A stretch of 64,000 nucleotides of DNA from Flammeovirgaceae bacterium SG7u.111 (GCA_034044135.1 CP139021.1:6672001-6736000), one strand, 5' to 3'. Shown: positions 1-9,895, numbered from the stretch's first letter. The notes: a model not told the origin generated them from the sequence alone. Program-made: numbers and translations.

Positions 1-428
1 TCTACAAAGACCCCAATACCGATATCAAGAAAAAATACAGGAACTATAACCTTGGAATTCCTTTTGGTGTCAAATTTGGGAACCTTGACGGACTTTTTCT
101 CTATGGAGGATACGAGCTAGAAATCCCTTTTAACTACAAAGAGAAAACCTTTGAAGGGGAAAGGAAGACTGATAAATTTAATGTTTGGTTCAGCAAGCGC
201 ACTCCCTCTATTTATAATACAGTAGTGTTGGGAGTCCAATTCCCTTACGGGGCAAACCTGAAGTTCAAATACTACCTCACCAACTTTTTCAATAAGGACT
301 ATTCCGAAATGCAAAATGGTGTATCTGTAAAACCATTTGAAAATTTTGATGCCAACGTATTTTACTTTGCCCTTAGCTTCAAGCTATTCCGAAACACCGA
401 GATTTATTATAAAGATATGAGAGATTAA
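1..428 (+). CDS. C-terminal part of a probable outer-membrane beta-barrel protein
   Basis: The reading frame is open from base 3 and ends with TAA at 426-428; the start lies outside the window. About 141 residues are visible. They alternate short aromatic-rich strands (for example FLYGGYELEIPF, LKFKYYLTNFF and VFYFALSFKLF) separated by charged turns, which is the pattern of outer-membrane beta-barrel strands in Bacteroidota. The last residues are IYYKDMRD, so there is no T9SS tail and no classical terminal Phe. A strong hairpin terminator follows 17 bases after the stop. The family cannot be named from this fragment; a conserved outer-membrane beta-barrel hypothetical is the best description. 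Confidence 0.6.
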   Translation, partial: YKDPNTDIKKKYRNYNLGIPFGVKFGNLDGLFLYGGYELEIPFNYKEKTFEGERKTDKFNVWFSKRTPSIYNTVVLGVQFPYGANLKFKYYLTNFFNKDYSEMQNGVSVKPFENFDANVFYFALSFKLFRNTEIYYKDMRD

Positions 429-444
429 TCGTCTCGAATATGCA

Positions 445-475
445 TAAAAAAAGGCAGCCACTTGGCTGCCTTTTG
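445..475. terminator. Bidirectional intrinsic terminator
   Basis: A perfect 7-bp stem GGCAGCC/GGCTGCC (453-459 and 464-470) with a 4-base loop is preceded by an A-run and followed by TTTT. It sits between two convergent genes, ending at 428 (plus) and 489 (minus), so it can serve both. Confidence 0.85.
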
Positions 476-488
476 TCCATAATCTATT

Positions 489-1535
489 TTATTTCTTATG
501 GTAATTCTCCAAATACCATTCTATAAACTTCGCAGTACCTTCTTCTATACTCGTATCGGGCATGTAGTGGATTTTTTCCTTCATTTTGTCCATGGCTGCT
601 GAGGTGGCAGGCACATCCCCAGGCTGGATAGGCATCAGATTGATCTTCGCTTTTTTGCCCAAGGCTTTTTCTATCCCCTTCACAAAATCCATCAAGTTTA
701 CAGGATTACTGTTTCCAATATTGTAAATATCGAATGGTGCACTACTAGTATCGGAAGGCAATTCTTTGATGTCTTTCCGTTGAGGAGCTACAGGCATCAG
801 GTTGGCTATTCCATTTACAATGTCGTCGATGTACGTAAAGTCACGCTGCATTTTTCCATAGTTGTACACATCTATCGGCTCGTCGGCGAGGATTTTTTTT
901 GTGAAAATAAACAATGCCATATCGGGCCTGCCCCAAGGTCCATACACTGTAAAAAACCGCAGACCAGTAGTCGGAATACCGAACAGGTGCGAATAAGAAT
1001 GTGCCATCATCTCGTTTGCTTTTTTGGTAGCAGCGTAGATGGAAACAGGGTGCTCGGTTGGGTGGCTTTCTTTGAACTGCGCCTCTGTATTTAACCCATA
1101 CACCGAAGAGCTAGAGGCATATAACAAGTGCTTCACAGGATATTTGCGGCAAGCTTCCAAAATGTTCAAAAAGCCAGAGACATTGCTGTCTACGTAAGCT
1201 TCGGGAACTTGGAGGGAATACCTCACTCCTGCTTGTGCCGCTAGGTTGATCACGTAATCAAACTTTTCGCTTTCAAAAAGCTCGTACATTTTCTCCTTAC
1301 TTTCCTCCAAAGCAAGTTTGATGAAAGAAATATTTCCACTTCCTTTTATCAACTCTCCGTCAACAATATTTTTCACCTCAATTCCTTGGCGTTCTAAGCG
1401 CCCATATTTGAGGTTCACGTCGTAATATTCATTGATAGCGTCTAGCCCCACTACTTCATGCCCAAGGTCGGCAAGTTTGTGTGCCAAATGTGATCCTATA
1501 AACCCTGCTGTTCCTGTGATAAGTACTTTAGCCAT
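489..1535 (-). CDS. UDP-glucuronate 4-epimerase (NAD-dependent epimerase/dehydratase, SDR family)
   Basis: A 348-residue extended short-chain dehydrogenase/reductase. The NAD-binding glycine motif GTAGFIGS is at residues 8-15, the catalytic YxxxK is Y167-AAT-K171, and the SSSSVYG segment at 141-147 supplies the catalytic Ser. The N-terminal GLDAINEYYDVNLKYGRL stretch and the RFFTVYGPWGRPDMALFIFTK segment are typical of the UDP-GlcA 4-epimerase subgroup, which makes UDP-galacturonate for capsule, O-antigen or exopolysaccharide. The gene stands alone, with no glycosyltransferases next to it in the window. Family membership is certain; the exact sugar-nucleotide substrate is inferred from subgroup resemblance. 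Confidence 0.85.
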   Translation of the reverse strand: MAKVLITGTAGFIGSHLAHKLADLGHEVVGLDAINEYYDVNLKYGRLERQGIEVKNIVDGELIKGSGNISFIKLALEESKEKMYELFESEKFDYVINLAAQAGVRYSLQVPEAYVDSNVSGFLNILEACRKYPVKHLLYASSSSVYGLNTEAQFKESHPTEHPVSIYAATKKANEMMAHSYSHLFGIPTTGLRFFTVYGPWGRPDMALFIFTKKILADEPIDVYNYGKMQRDFTYIDDIVNGIANLMPVAPQRKDIKELPSDTSSAPFDIYNIGNSNPVNLMDFVKGIEKALGKKAKINLMPIQPGDVPATSAAMDKMKEKIHYMPDTSIEEGTAKFIEWYLENYHKK

Positions 1536-1881
1536 TTGTTATTTTCTTTTTGAGAAGAAACCTCGGTAGTTCCTTCCGTTTTTTTGCTTTAAAGCCAATT
1601 AGTTAAGAGCTAGAGAATTGCTTTATCTAAATACAATTGGACGTATTTTTCAAACTTCTAGCCCCCAATCTCTAATATCTCTTTTTAGACCCGCCAAAAT
1701 AAATTCTTTTTATCGGAATTACACTTCCACCCTATAAAAAAACTCGTCAAAATCCTATTTCTTCTTTCGGTTGAGAATCAATAAATTACGCTTTGAAGCG
1801 TTCAAATTTCCATAAACGGGAGTATTTTTTGTCCTGTTCTATGGTAATGCTTAACACGAATCCTACATAACTATTAACACT
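1536..1881. other. Intergenic region with one palindrome
   Basis: AT-rich divergent region between the epimerase and the triple-TIR gene. No gene was recognised. The only structure noted is a 14-base perfect dyad ACGCTTTGAAGCGT at 1788-1801, about 80 bases before the TIR start codon, which could be an operator. It has no second copy here. Confidence 0.4.
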
Positions 1882-4800
1882 ATGTCTCATTTTAAAGACG
1901 CCTTCATCTCTTATGGAAGAGCGGAAAGTATTTCTTTCGCTGCCCGAATTTACAAGCAGCTCCGCATGGCGGGGATGGATGCTTGGTTCGATAAAGTAAA
2001 TATTCCCCATGGCGACGATTACCAACAGCGAATAGACAATGGCATAGAAAACGCCCATAATTTCATCATCATTCTTGCCCCCCACAGCATCAATTCTATT
2101 TATTGTAAAAAAGAAATTGACCTAGCGGTTTCTCTTGGGAAAAGAATTATTCCTATCATGCACATTGAACCTAGCTCAAAAGAGGTTTGGGATAATATTC
2201 ATGTAGAGGCTAGCAAGCGTGACTATATTTTTTGTAGGGAAAAAATAGGAGACAAAGAAGAATTGGAGCACTGGGGCAAAAGCCAAGAGTGGGAGAAGCT
2301 CCAAGATGCAACGTACCTCGAAAACTGGAAGCATTATGAAGGTTTTGAAGGAATAGACAATTTTGATCGCTCGGCTACTAAACTAGTAGAGCTAATAGAA
2401 AAAGACAAGCAATACGTTCACCAGCATACGGCCATTTTAGAAAAAGCACTGATATGGCAAAGTAAAAATAAGGTGACTGCTAATTTATTGGTAGGAAAAG
2501 AGCGGATGGAAGCTGAAAAATGGTTGCTAACCGATTTCACGCCACCAGCCCAGCCTCCCTGCCATCCGTCAGACTTGCACGCAGAGTTTATTGCCGAGAG
2601 CAAGAAAAATGCGAATAACTTACTTACCGATGTGTTCATTTCGTATGCTTCGGAAAACCGCCCGATTAGGGAAAGGGTCTCGATGGCACTTTCGCACCGA
2701 GCGATTACAAGCTGGACGCATAGCAGAGATATAAAATCGAGTGCCAACTTCCACGAAGCTATACGAGAAGGAATAGAGCAAGCGGATAACCTATTGTTTT
2801 TCATCACCGAGGAATCGGTGGTTTCCGACTATTGCAAACGGGAACTGGAATATGCCAAGGAGCTAAACAAGCGGGTAATCCCTCTTTTGGTAGAGCCTGT
2901 GGACAGCTCAAAATTCCCCGAAGAAATTGTGGATATCCAGTACATCGACTTCACCGACAATACTGTTGAAGCTGATTTCCAAAAAGATATTGACGATATT
3001 TTGAGGGAGCTGGGCAACGACCAAGACTATTACAATAAGCATAAGGTTTTCCTCACCCAAGCACTCAAATGGGAACGCCAGCACAAAAACCCAAGTATCT
3101 TGCTGAGAGGCTACAACCTCGACGAAGCCTTGACTTGGCTTGCTTTGGGCAAAAAGCGCAAGACACATCGGCCGCTGGAGTTGCACGAAGAGTTTATTAC
3201 AATAAGTGACCAGAAACGTGGACAGCTCGGCACAGATGTATTTGTTTCTTATTCGAGAACCGATGGAGATTTTGCCCGAAAAATAAACCATGCCCTCCAG
3301 TTCAATGGAAAAACTACGTGGTTCGACCTCGAATCCATCGCTTCTAGCAGTGATTTCCAAACAGAAATAAACAAGGGCATAGAAACCGCCGACAATGTGC
3401 TTTTCATCCTCACGCCCGATGCCATTGCTTCGGAATATTGCGCCGGGGAGGTTGCCTATGCCGAAGAGCTTGGAAAAAGGTTTGTCACTATTTTGTACCG
3501 AGATATAGACGTGGAAAAACTTCCTCCTGCCCTCGGGAATGTACAGTGGATAGACTTTAGTTCAGGAAATACAGATTTCAACACCTCTTTTGGGGAACTT
3601 ATCCGAACAATAGACACCGACCGGGAATATGTGCAGGAGCATACATACTGGTCGCAACAGGCATTAGACTGGGAGAAAAAGGGCAAGCCTATTACCATGT
3701 TGTTGAGGGGGCAAGAATACGAAGATGCCGCTGCCTGGATGGACGTCTCAAAGCACGACAACAAGACGCCAGAGGTTTCGGTCCTCCAAGAGGAGTTTAT
3801 AGAGCAAAGCCGCTTGGAACTAGAACGAACCACCCAGAAAGAGAAAAAAGCCCGCCAAATGATGATGGCCGGGGTAGGGATTTTCCTATTAGTCGCTTTG
3901 GTTACTGTTTGGATTTCCTTCCGCTCGGCAGAGCAATCGGAACAAGTGAGCCTTCAAAAACTGGTCTTCGACTCGCAAAATTATGCTCAGCGCAACCCGC
4001 AAAAAGCGATTCGCTTAGCTTATGAAGCATACCATTTTGACAGCGACCAGCCAAAGCCTCCGCATTTGGTAAAAAATATCTGCTCCATTATCCAAGATTA
4101 CAGCGGGGAGAATTTGTATGTGAGCCTTCCACATACTCAGGTAAAAAAAATCAAATATTCCCCTGATGGAAAATACATCTTGACCATTGGAAATGATTTT
4201 GATGCCTACCTAGATGACTATGAAAGTAAGGAATCGTCGGAAGATTATTATGAAGGGACACAAGAACTGCTTGAGGAAGATGCGTATGATTATGGTAACT
4301 ATGGGGAAATACTTTCGGTAAAAATTTGGACTTCGGAAGGAGAGCTGATAAATGAGTTGAATTATAAAAAAGATGAAAACCTTGACATTGTAGATGCTTA
4401 CTTTGGTTTAGGCTCTCACAGCGAAGAAGAAATCCTTATAAAAACAAGTAATCCATCAGCTCCCATAATAGTTTGGGACTTTCTTAAAGATAAGTACAAC
4501 AAGAAAAAAGTGAGAAGAATTGAGGACCTGAGTTTCTCACCTTCTCGCAAATACTATATTTCTAAGGAAGCTGGAAAAAATGGCTACCGCATTGTAAATA
4601 CTAAGTCCGATAAAGAATTTGGGAATTTGGGAGACCTAGATATGTACATTTTCTCTCCAAATGAAAAATTTATCCTTTATACCTTAGCAGGTCAGAGTAG
4701 TGTCTATTTGCACACCATTAGCAATGGTAAAAAGCTGACCTTACCACTTGAAGCTGAACCAACTTATTTTGCTTTTTCCCATGCCACGGAAGAAGCCCCC

Positions 4801-6390
4801 CCTTACATCATTACTCGCTCGTACGAGTCCCCCACCTATGTATGGAATACTAGTGGAAACCTCATGTTTGAGGTCCCATTTAATGACATGTACTATCGTG
4901 GACACGATACAGAAACACTGCAACAAAGAAGTTTTGAAATAGGCGAGCACAACGGAGTGTTTTTTGCCGAAAAAGCACCTTTTGTTCTAAAAGGCCAAGA
5001 CAAAAATATTACCCGCTATAATATGGACGGTACGGTAGATGCCACCATTGAACTATCAACCGACTTATATGAACAGCAGTTTTATTCTCCTAATGGAGAT
5101 TATACCATTGTTGATTTGGGTGATATCTGGCTTTACAAATTCGATAAAACCTCAAACAAGCGACAAGAAGGCATCCAGCTGTTGGAGGACGGACACCTTA
5201 AAGATGTAACTTTTTCTCCTGATGGGCATAAACTGATTGTTAGTTGTGTAAAAACAAAATCCATCTCCTTTTTACAAAAACTCTCTAAAACCCTTTCTGA
5301 AGGTGATGGAGTTCAAAACACAGCAATTGAGGAAGAAAACATCGTAGCTTTATTCACGAAAGAGGGGAAATTGGTAGAGGAATTCTCCTTGGTAAGCCAA
5401 GCTCGTTTTTCTCCCAACGGAAAAAAAATCCAAGGCTTCACTCCTTATGGATCTATCATGTGGGCAACCAGCTCTCAAATAGATACTTTGGTGAGCCATT
5501 TGAAAGTTCAAGAGCTCACTTTCAACGAACGTTCAAATTATGGTTTGACTACATTAAAAGAAACCGTATTAAACTACAATGTCAGCATCTTGCTCGTATT
5601 GAGTTTATTTATCGTGTTCCTTTACAGGATAGCCAAACAATATAGGGCGCATTATTTTGAACATCATTACCTCAGCATCGGTATTTATTCGGTGTTCTAT
5701 ATTGTATTTGGGCTCATTCTGATTTCTCTAATGACCTCAAGCAGCACAACTCAAATGTCATTTTTGCTGTACTACTCATTAGTATTCATCATGTTGTCAC
5801 TAAGAAAAATAGTAACGAAGGCAGAACCAAGACCCCAAGTGATCCTAAAGTTGGTGCTTGCCGTGATATTTTTAATCCTTTCAGTTTATAGAAGTATCAA
5901 AATCACCCAACAAGACCCATATGCGCAAGAAGACATAATTACAGGGTTCATCATAGTTACAGTACTCCTAAGCATTGCTTGGTTGTTTGTATTTATTCCT
6001 ATCAGGTTTGCGTTAAGGAACTACTATGTCAAAAACTTTAAAGCCTTTTACATTCAGCTTGCCTTGCCTATCATTTTGCCGCTCATGACGCTTACGGGCC
6101 TTATCATTCTTATGCCTATTTATTATGTGCTAAAATATTGGCTAAGAAAAATGAAGAAAGTCAAAAAAATAATATCGATTTTGCTACTGATGTTTATAAA
6201 CGCAAGTGTCTTTTATACAGCGGTTATTGCTACTGAAGGCATAGCCATCTTAGTATATTTGGGATTGGGGCTGCTCATCACATTAGTAAAAAGGCAAGTT
6301 TACCCAGAATCGGTACGGCAGGTGACTAGCGAGCTGTTTAAGAAGGCTACGTTCAAAAAAGCAAATGAACAATCGGTATTGGCAGTATAG
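1882..6390 (+). CDS. Triple-TIR membrane protein with WD40-like region and C-terminal membrane bundle
   Basis: A 1,502-residue multidomain protein. Three TIR domains lie at about residues 4-135, 248-375 and 450-578, opening with DAFISYGR, DVFISYAS and DVFVSYSR. Each keeps the Glu of the TIR NADase motif in a YCxxE context (E78, E321, E523). After each TIR comes the same about 65-residue module (175-240, 379-442, 578-643), with a HTxxLxxALxW-like helix, LLxG, an AxxWL-like helix and an EFIxxS ending. A membrane helix follows at about 658-680, then a region with SPDGKYI/SPNGKKI-type WD40-like blades to about 1225, then roughly seven to eight membrane helices (1233-1470). If the TIRs are cytosolic, the propeller faces the periplasm. 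TIR domains in bacteria are NAD-cleaving or signalling modules; a sensor-effector role is inferred. The neighbours are unrelated genes and both flanks are gene boundaries, so it is probably monocistronic. Confidence 0.88.
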   Translation: MSHFKDAFISYGRAESISFAARIYKQLRMAGMDAWFDKVNIPHGDDYQQRIDNGIENAHNFIIILAPHSINSIYCKKEIDLAVSLGKRIIPIMHIEPSSKEVWDNIHVEASKRDYIFCREKIGDKEELEHWGKSQEWEKLQDATYLENWKHYEGFEGIDNFDRSATKLVELIEKDKQYVHQHTAILEKALIWQSKNKVTANLLVGKERMEAEKWLLTDFTPPAQPPCHPSDLHAEFIAESKKNANNLLTDVFISYASENRPIRERVSMALSHRAITSWTHSRDIKSSANFHEAIREGIEQADNLLFFITEESVVSDYCKRELEYAKELNKRVIPLLVEPVDSSKFPEEIVDIQYIDFTDNTVEADFQKDIDDILRELGNDQDYYNKHKVFLTQALKWERQHKNPSILLRGYNLDEALTWLALGKKRKTHRPLELHEEFITISDQKRGQLGTDVFVSYSRTDGDFARKINHALQFNGKTTWFDLESIASSSDFQTEINKGIETADNVLFILTPDAIASEYCAGEVAYAEELGKRFVTILYRDIDVEKLPPALGNVQWIDFSSGNTDFNTSFGELIRTIDTDREYVQEHTYWSQQALDWEKKGKPITMLLRGQEYEDAAAWMDVSKHDNKTPEVSVLQEEFIEQSRLELERTTQKEKKARQMMMAGVGIFLLVALVTVWISFRSAEQSEQVSLQKLVFDSQNYAQRNPQKAIRLAYEAYHFDSDQPKPPHLVKNICSIIQDYSGENLYVSLPHTQVKKIKYSPDGKYILTIGNDFDAYLDDYESKESSEDYYEGTQELLEEDAYDYGNYGEILSVKIWTSEGELINELNYKKDENLDIVDAYFGLGSHSEEEILIKTSNPSAPIIVWDFLKDKYNKKKVRRIEDLSFSPSRKYYISKEAGKNGYRIVNTKSDKEFGNLGDLDMYIFSPNEKFILYTLAGQSSVYLHTISNGKKLTLPLEAEPTYFAFSHATEEAPPYIITRSYESPTYVWNTSGNLMFEVPFNDMYYRGHDTETLQQRSFEIGEHNGVFFAEKAPFVLKGQDKNITRYNMDGTVDATIELSTDLYEQQFYSPNGDYTIVDLGDIWLYKFDKTSNKRQEGIQLLEDGHLKDVTFSPDGHKLIVSCVKTKSISFLQKLSKTLSEGDGVQNTAIEEENIVALFTKEGKLVEEFSLVSQARFSPNGKKIQGFTPYGSIMWATSSQIDTLVSHLKVQELTFNERSNYGLTTLKETVLNYNVSILLVLSLFIVFLYRIAKQYRAHYFEHHYLSIGIYSVFYIVFGLILISLMTSSSTTQMSFLLYYSLVFIMLSLRKIVTKAEPRPQVILKLVLAVIFLILSVYRSIKITQQDPYAQEDIITGFIIVTVLLSIAWLFVFIPIRFALRNYYVKNFKAFYIQLALPIILPLMTLTGLIILMPIYYVLKYWLRKMKKVKKIISILLLMFINASVFYTAVIATEGIAILVYLGLGLLITLVKRQVYPESVRQVTSELFKKATFKKANEQSVLAV

Positions 6391-6411
6391 CCTCAGCCAA
6401 AGTTCCATGCA

Positions 6412-6447
6412 TAAAAAAAGCTCCAGTCTTCACTGGAGCTTTTTTTA
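6412..6447. terminator. Bidirectional intrinsic terminator
   Basis: A 9-bp perfect stem AGCTCCAGT/ACTGGAGCT (6419-6427, 6432-6440) with a CTTC loop is flanked by seven A on the left and seven T on the right. It lies between the convergent TIR and LacI genes. Confidence 0.92.
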
Positions 6448-6464
6448 TGCCGAAGGAAAAACAA

Positions 6465-7490
6465 CTATCTCTTTTTCTTCATAGAAGATTCTCGTACGAT
6501 TAATTCAGTTGGCAGCATCTTAATTTCAGGGGTAAGCTCATCCTCTGCATCTATTTCGCGGAGCAAAATTTCTGCCGCCTGCTTTCCTATTTGGTACTCC
6601 GATAATTTGATGCTTGAAAGTGGAGGGTTAATAAGCGTATCCACAGGCTCGTCATTAAAACCAACTATGGCTATATCTTCAGGAATCCGCAAGCCTTTTT
6701 CCTTAATTGCCTTCATTGCATTGTAGGCAATCCTATCGCTCATTGCTATGATAGCATCAGGTTTTTTGTCTAATTCCAATAGCTTATTGGTAGCCCTAAT
6801 CGTATCTTTCTCTGAAAAATCGCAATGGGTTACCAACTCTTTTGGTGTTGACATCCCATGCTTTTCCAGTGTTTCGGTGTAGCCCTGAAGCCTAGAGTTA
6901 CTGAGCGAGAGCTTTTCAGGGCCAGCCATAAATGCAATCCTCTTGCAACCTTCGTCTATCAAATGCTCTACAGCTTGGCGGATAGCATTATAATTATCTG
7001 CCAATACTTTTGATGTATCCATTTCCTCGCATTCCCTGTCAAAAAACACCAAAGGAATTCCCTGCTTTTGAATGTAGCGAAAATGATCAAAATTGCTTGT
7101 TTCTCCGCAGATGGAAATAAGAAAACCATCTACCCTACGGGCAGTCAACTGCTTGGTATTGAGTATTTCCCTATCTACCGACTCGTTGGTTTGACACACC
7201 AAAACCGTATAGCCAGCAGCACTCGTCACCTCTTCAATTCCATCCATCACTTCAGAGAAAAAATGGTAGCCCATTTTTGGTACAATTACCCCAATGGTAT
7301 TCGTCTTTTTTTGCAAAAGGCTAAGCGAAACCAAATCAGGTTGGTAATCTAGTTCTTGAGCCAACTCCAACACTGCTTTTTTTGTTTTAGGGTTGATCTC
7401 TGGGTGATCGCGCAAAGCACGAGAAACTGTTGACGTAGATATATTGAGTTGCTTGGCTAAGTCTTTTATTGTAATTCGGCTTTTTTTCAT
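6465..7490 (-). CDS. LacI/GalR-family transcriptional regulator
   Basis: A 341-residue repressor of standard length. The N-terminal helix-turn-helix (ITIKDLAKQLNISTSTVSRAL, residues 6-26) and hinge helix precede a periplasmic-binding-protein-like effector domain starting at NTIGVIVPKMGYHFFSEVM. Effector domains of this family bind sugars or nucleosides. The gene is divergent from the T9SS cargo gene at 7773, so it could control it, but no clear LacI operator with a central CG was found in the 280 bases between them. No sugar-utilisation gene is adjacent, so the ligand is unknown. Confidence 0.92.
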   Translation of the reverse strand: MKKSRITIKDLAKQLNISTSTVSRALRDHPEINPKTKKAVLELAQELDYQPDLVSLSLLQKKTNTIGVIVPKMGYHFFSEVMDGIEEVTSAAGYTVLVCQTNESVDREILNTKQLTARRVDGFLISICGETSNFDHFRYIQKQGIPLVFFDRECEEMDTSKVLADNYNAIRQAVEHLIDEGCKRIAFMAGPEKLSLSNSRLQGYTETLEKHGMSTPKELVTHCDFSEKDTIRATNKLLELDKKPDAIIAMSDRIAYNAMKAIKEKGLRIPEDIAIVGFNDEPVDTLINPPLSSIKLSEYQIGKQAAEILLREIDAEDELTPEIKMLPTELIVRESSMKKKR

Positions 7491-7772
7491 ACTAACTTTA
7501 TATAAAAAAACTTTGGATGGTTTATCTAATGTTGCCCTACAAACGCAGGATTGGTCATTTTCGATTCTTTAAAGGTAAAAAAACCACCTGTAATATTACA
7601 ACTATTTTCGCTTGCGATAGATCACTTCTAAAACAAGCGAACTTAATTTAATCATTTTTATGAAATTCGAACCGTCTCTTTTCCCTAAATTGCTGTGTCT
7701 TTTAGGAATAAGGGCTAGATTTATGCCTTGCTCGCTTTTTCAAAACCTTGATCTGAACAGGTGCTTATAACT

Positions 7773-9644
7773 ATGATGAATGCTTTCAAACACTGTCTAT
7801 ATACATTTTTTATCCTTGTAACGCTAAGCTGCGGCAGTCAAGTTTTTGCCCAACTAAACATTAGCCCAATCCCCAAAGCAGGGCAAAAGGAAAATATAGA
7901 ATATAAAAGATCTGTTGTGCCTATTCCCGATACAGTTTTTGTCAATTTGCCTTTTTTCGATGATTTTTCAGGTTACGAAGGCGATGCCGATACTTTGCGA
8001 TGGTCACAAATAGGGCTGGGAGCATACATCAATAATCATTATAGCGAAGAAGCTCCTTCCAAAGGCGTGGCAACTTTCGATGGGGTGGACGAATATGGAG
8101 TTCCTTACGATCTGGATGATGAGTTCAACTATGACGAGGCTGACAGCCTAGTTTCTCACTTTTTTGATCTAAGCACTTTTAAGCCGAGCGATTCGCTCTA
8201 TATCACTTTCCAGTGGCAACCCGAAGCCTTTGGTGAAGCTCCAGAAAGTGAAGATTCCCTCCGCCTACAATTTGCCGATACGTCAGGTGTTTGGCAAACT
8301 GTCTGGTCCGTAAACGGTGATACCACCAAGCCCTTTGCTACAGTACAAGTTTCTGTAGATAATGAAGCCTTTTTCCATCAGTACTTCCGCTTTCGTTTCC
8401 AAAATATCGCCCGCCTTTCGGGTATTTACGATGCCTTTCATTTGGATTATGTCTATTTCTTTAAGAAAGAAGACGACATCTCTGAAAGACGCTTAGACGT
8501 AGCTTTAGTAAAGCAGCCTACTCCTGCCCTAAGCCGCTATACCGCCATGCCTCTTTGGCAGTTTTTAGCTGACCCAGCCAATGAAACGGCCGATACTATT
8601 TTCTCCAATATCAAAAACTTATCAGATACTTTCAACGTGGTGTCCCATGTCACTTCTATCAAAGATGTTTTCTCAGGGCAAGACTTTGGGAATTTGGTAA
8701 CAGGCTCATCGAGAGGGAATGCCAGCTTTACGGGCACAAGTATTATTTTCGCCTTCGAAGAACTGACGTTAAAAGCAGTAAACGATCTTTCGTTTGTTAC
8801 AGATAGCTACGATTCTCTCAAGCTCGAATACACCTACCAACTGGGTACAAATGAGACGAATGAGCTGATTAACACCAGAGATAACGACACGCTCCGAAGC
8901 GTTACAGCATTGCACAATTATTATGCGTACGATGACGGCACTGCCGAGTACGCTATTGGCGTATTCCAGCGCTTTGGGAAAGTTGCTTATAAATTTGAGC
9001 AAAATGAACCAGCCCAGCTTACCCACATAGATATGTACCTTACCCAAATTGGCGATAACCTCCTTGGACAAACATTCAACCTCTATGTGTGGCAAAGCAT
9101 CGACACTGCAGAAGTGGACAACGATAATGTACGTTTTATGCAAAATATCCCATTGGTATACCCCTCTCGTCTCAATGAGTTCAGGCGCATAGAGCTTGCC
9201 CAGCCAGTCTATTTGGATGAGGGAGATTTCTACATTGGCTTCGAACAGGTAAGTGAAGAAAACATCACGATCGGATATGATAAAAACACTGTTTCAGGAG
9301 AAAATATTTACTATAATTTGGGGGGGAAATGGATTCAAAACAACAGTTTCCCTGGCAGTATGCTTCTCCGCCCCGTATTTTCCCAAGCCGACCCCAATGG
9401 GTTGGAAGAAGTGGAACTAGAAACCACCGTATATCCCAACCCTGCCACCAACATCCTCAACATTGAAGGCGAAGTGCTCCAAGCCCGTATCATCGACCTT
9501 TCAGGTCGAACGCTCCAATCTGCATCATTCCTTCTTTCCGAAAAAAAACAGTTCGATGTATCTACACTTCCTGCAGGACTTTATTTGCTAGAAATGCTCG
9601 GCAGGAACTCCAAATCTGTCAAGAAAATCATTGTTCAGAAGTAA
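7773..9644 (+). CDS. Secreted protein with C-terminal type A T9SS sorting domain
   Basis: About 623 residues. A GTG at 7761 is in frame, but ATG at 7773 or 7776 gives a cleaner signal peptide (MMNAFKHCLYTFFILVTLSC... ending near VFAQ), so 7773 is used. The central part is rich in acidic beta-strand segments (FFDDFSGYEGDADTLRWSQ, YITFQWQPEAFGE, FRFRFQNIA) and resembles Bacteroidota surface adhesin-like proteins without a named catalytic domain. The last about 75 residues contain YPNPATNILNIEG, the IIDLSGRTL strand, LPAGLYLLEML and a KKIIVQK end, matching the type A sorting domain (TIGR04183 pattern) used for export and surface attachment by the type IX secretion system. Function beyond secretion is unknown. 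Confidence 0.85.
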   Translation: MMNAFKHCLYTFFILVTLSCGSQVFAQLNISPIPKAGQKENIEYKRSVVPIPDTVFVNLPFFDDFSGYEGDADTLRWSQIGLGAYINNHYSEEAPSKGVATFDGVDEYGVPYDLDDEFNYDEADSLVSHFFDLSTFKPSDSLYITFQWQPEAFGEAPESEDSLRLQFADTSGVWQTVWSVNGDTTKPFATVQVSVDNEAFFHQYFRFRFQNIARLSGIYDAFHLDYVYFFKKEDDISERRLDVALVKQPTPALSRYTAMPLWQFLADPANETADTIFSNIKNLSDTFNVVSHVTSIKDVFSGQDFGNLVTGSSRGNASFTGTSIIFAFEELTLKAVNDLSFVTDSYDSLKLEYTYQLGTNETNELINTRDNDTLRSVTALHNYYAYDDGTAEYAIGVFQRFGKVAYKFEQNEPAQLTHIDMYLTQIGDNLLGQTFNLYVWQSIDTAEVDNDNVRFMQNIPLVYPSRLNEFRRIELAQPVYLDEGDFYIGFEQVSEENITIGYDKNTVSGENIYYNLGGKWIQNNSFPGSMLLRPVFSQADPNGLEEVELETTVYPNPATNILNIEGEVLQARIIDLSGRTLQSASFLLSEKKQFDVSTLPAGLYLLEMLGRNSKSVKKIIVQK

Positions 9645-9707
9645 AAAGTCGGCAAACTGAGTACTCGTATTTCATAAACATCTTAGCTACCTCTTTTTGT
9701 CTCTACT

Positions 9708-9829
9708 GAAAGTTACTGGTTTCTTGTTACTAGTTTTTAAAAGGAAAACCAGCCCAAATACTAAAGCAATTGAAAGCCAATATTTTATAATTAAAAATCA
9801 ATAACCCCTAACGAGAAACTAGCAACCGT
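9708..9829. repeat. Dispersed intergenic repeat, copy A (inverted pair)
   Basis: GTTACTGGTTTCTTGTTACT begins at 9712 and is followed by a TTTTTAAAAG tail. An inverse counterpart, AACGAGAAACTAGCAACC, lies at 9810-9827, about 70 bases away. The same words recur at 12826, 17666, 25607, 48786 and 50287. The rest of the 9645-9895 gap is AT-rich and shows no gene. Confidence 0.6.
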
Positions 9830-9895
9830 CAATAATACCTGAAAAATGGTAAAATGACTACCTTATAATAGAGCGGTAATTTAGTTTTAAGCCAT

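Noticed and set aside
7491-7772. LacI operator between the regulator and the T9SS cargo gene
   Set aside because: No dyad with the expected central CG and flanking symmetry was found.
9320-9326. Seven-G run in the T9SS cargo gene, and a seven-C run at 4796-4802 in the TIR gene
   Set aside because: Runs of seven are too short for a good slippage claim compared with the eleven-G tract; both keep an in-frame gene.
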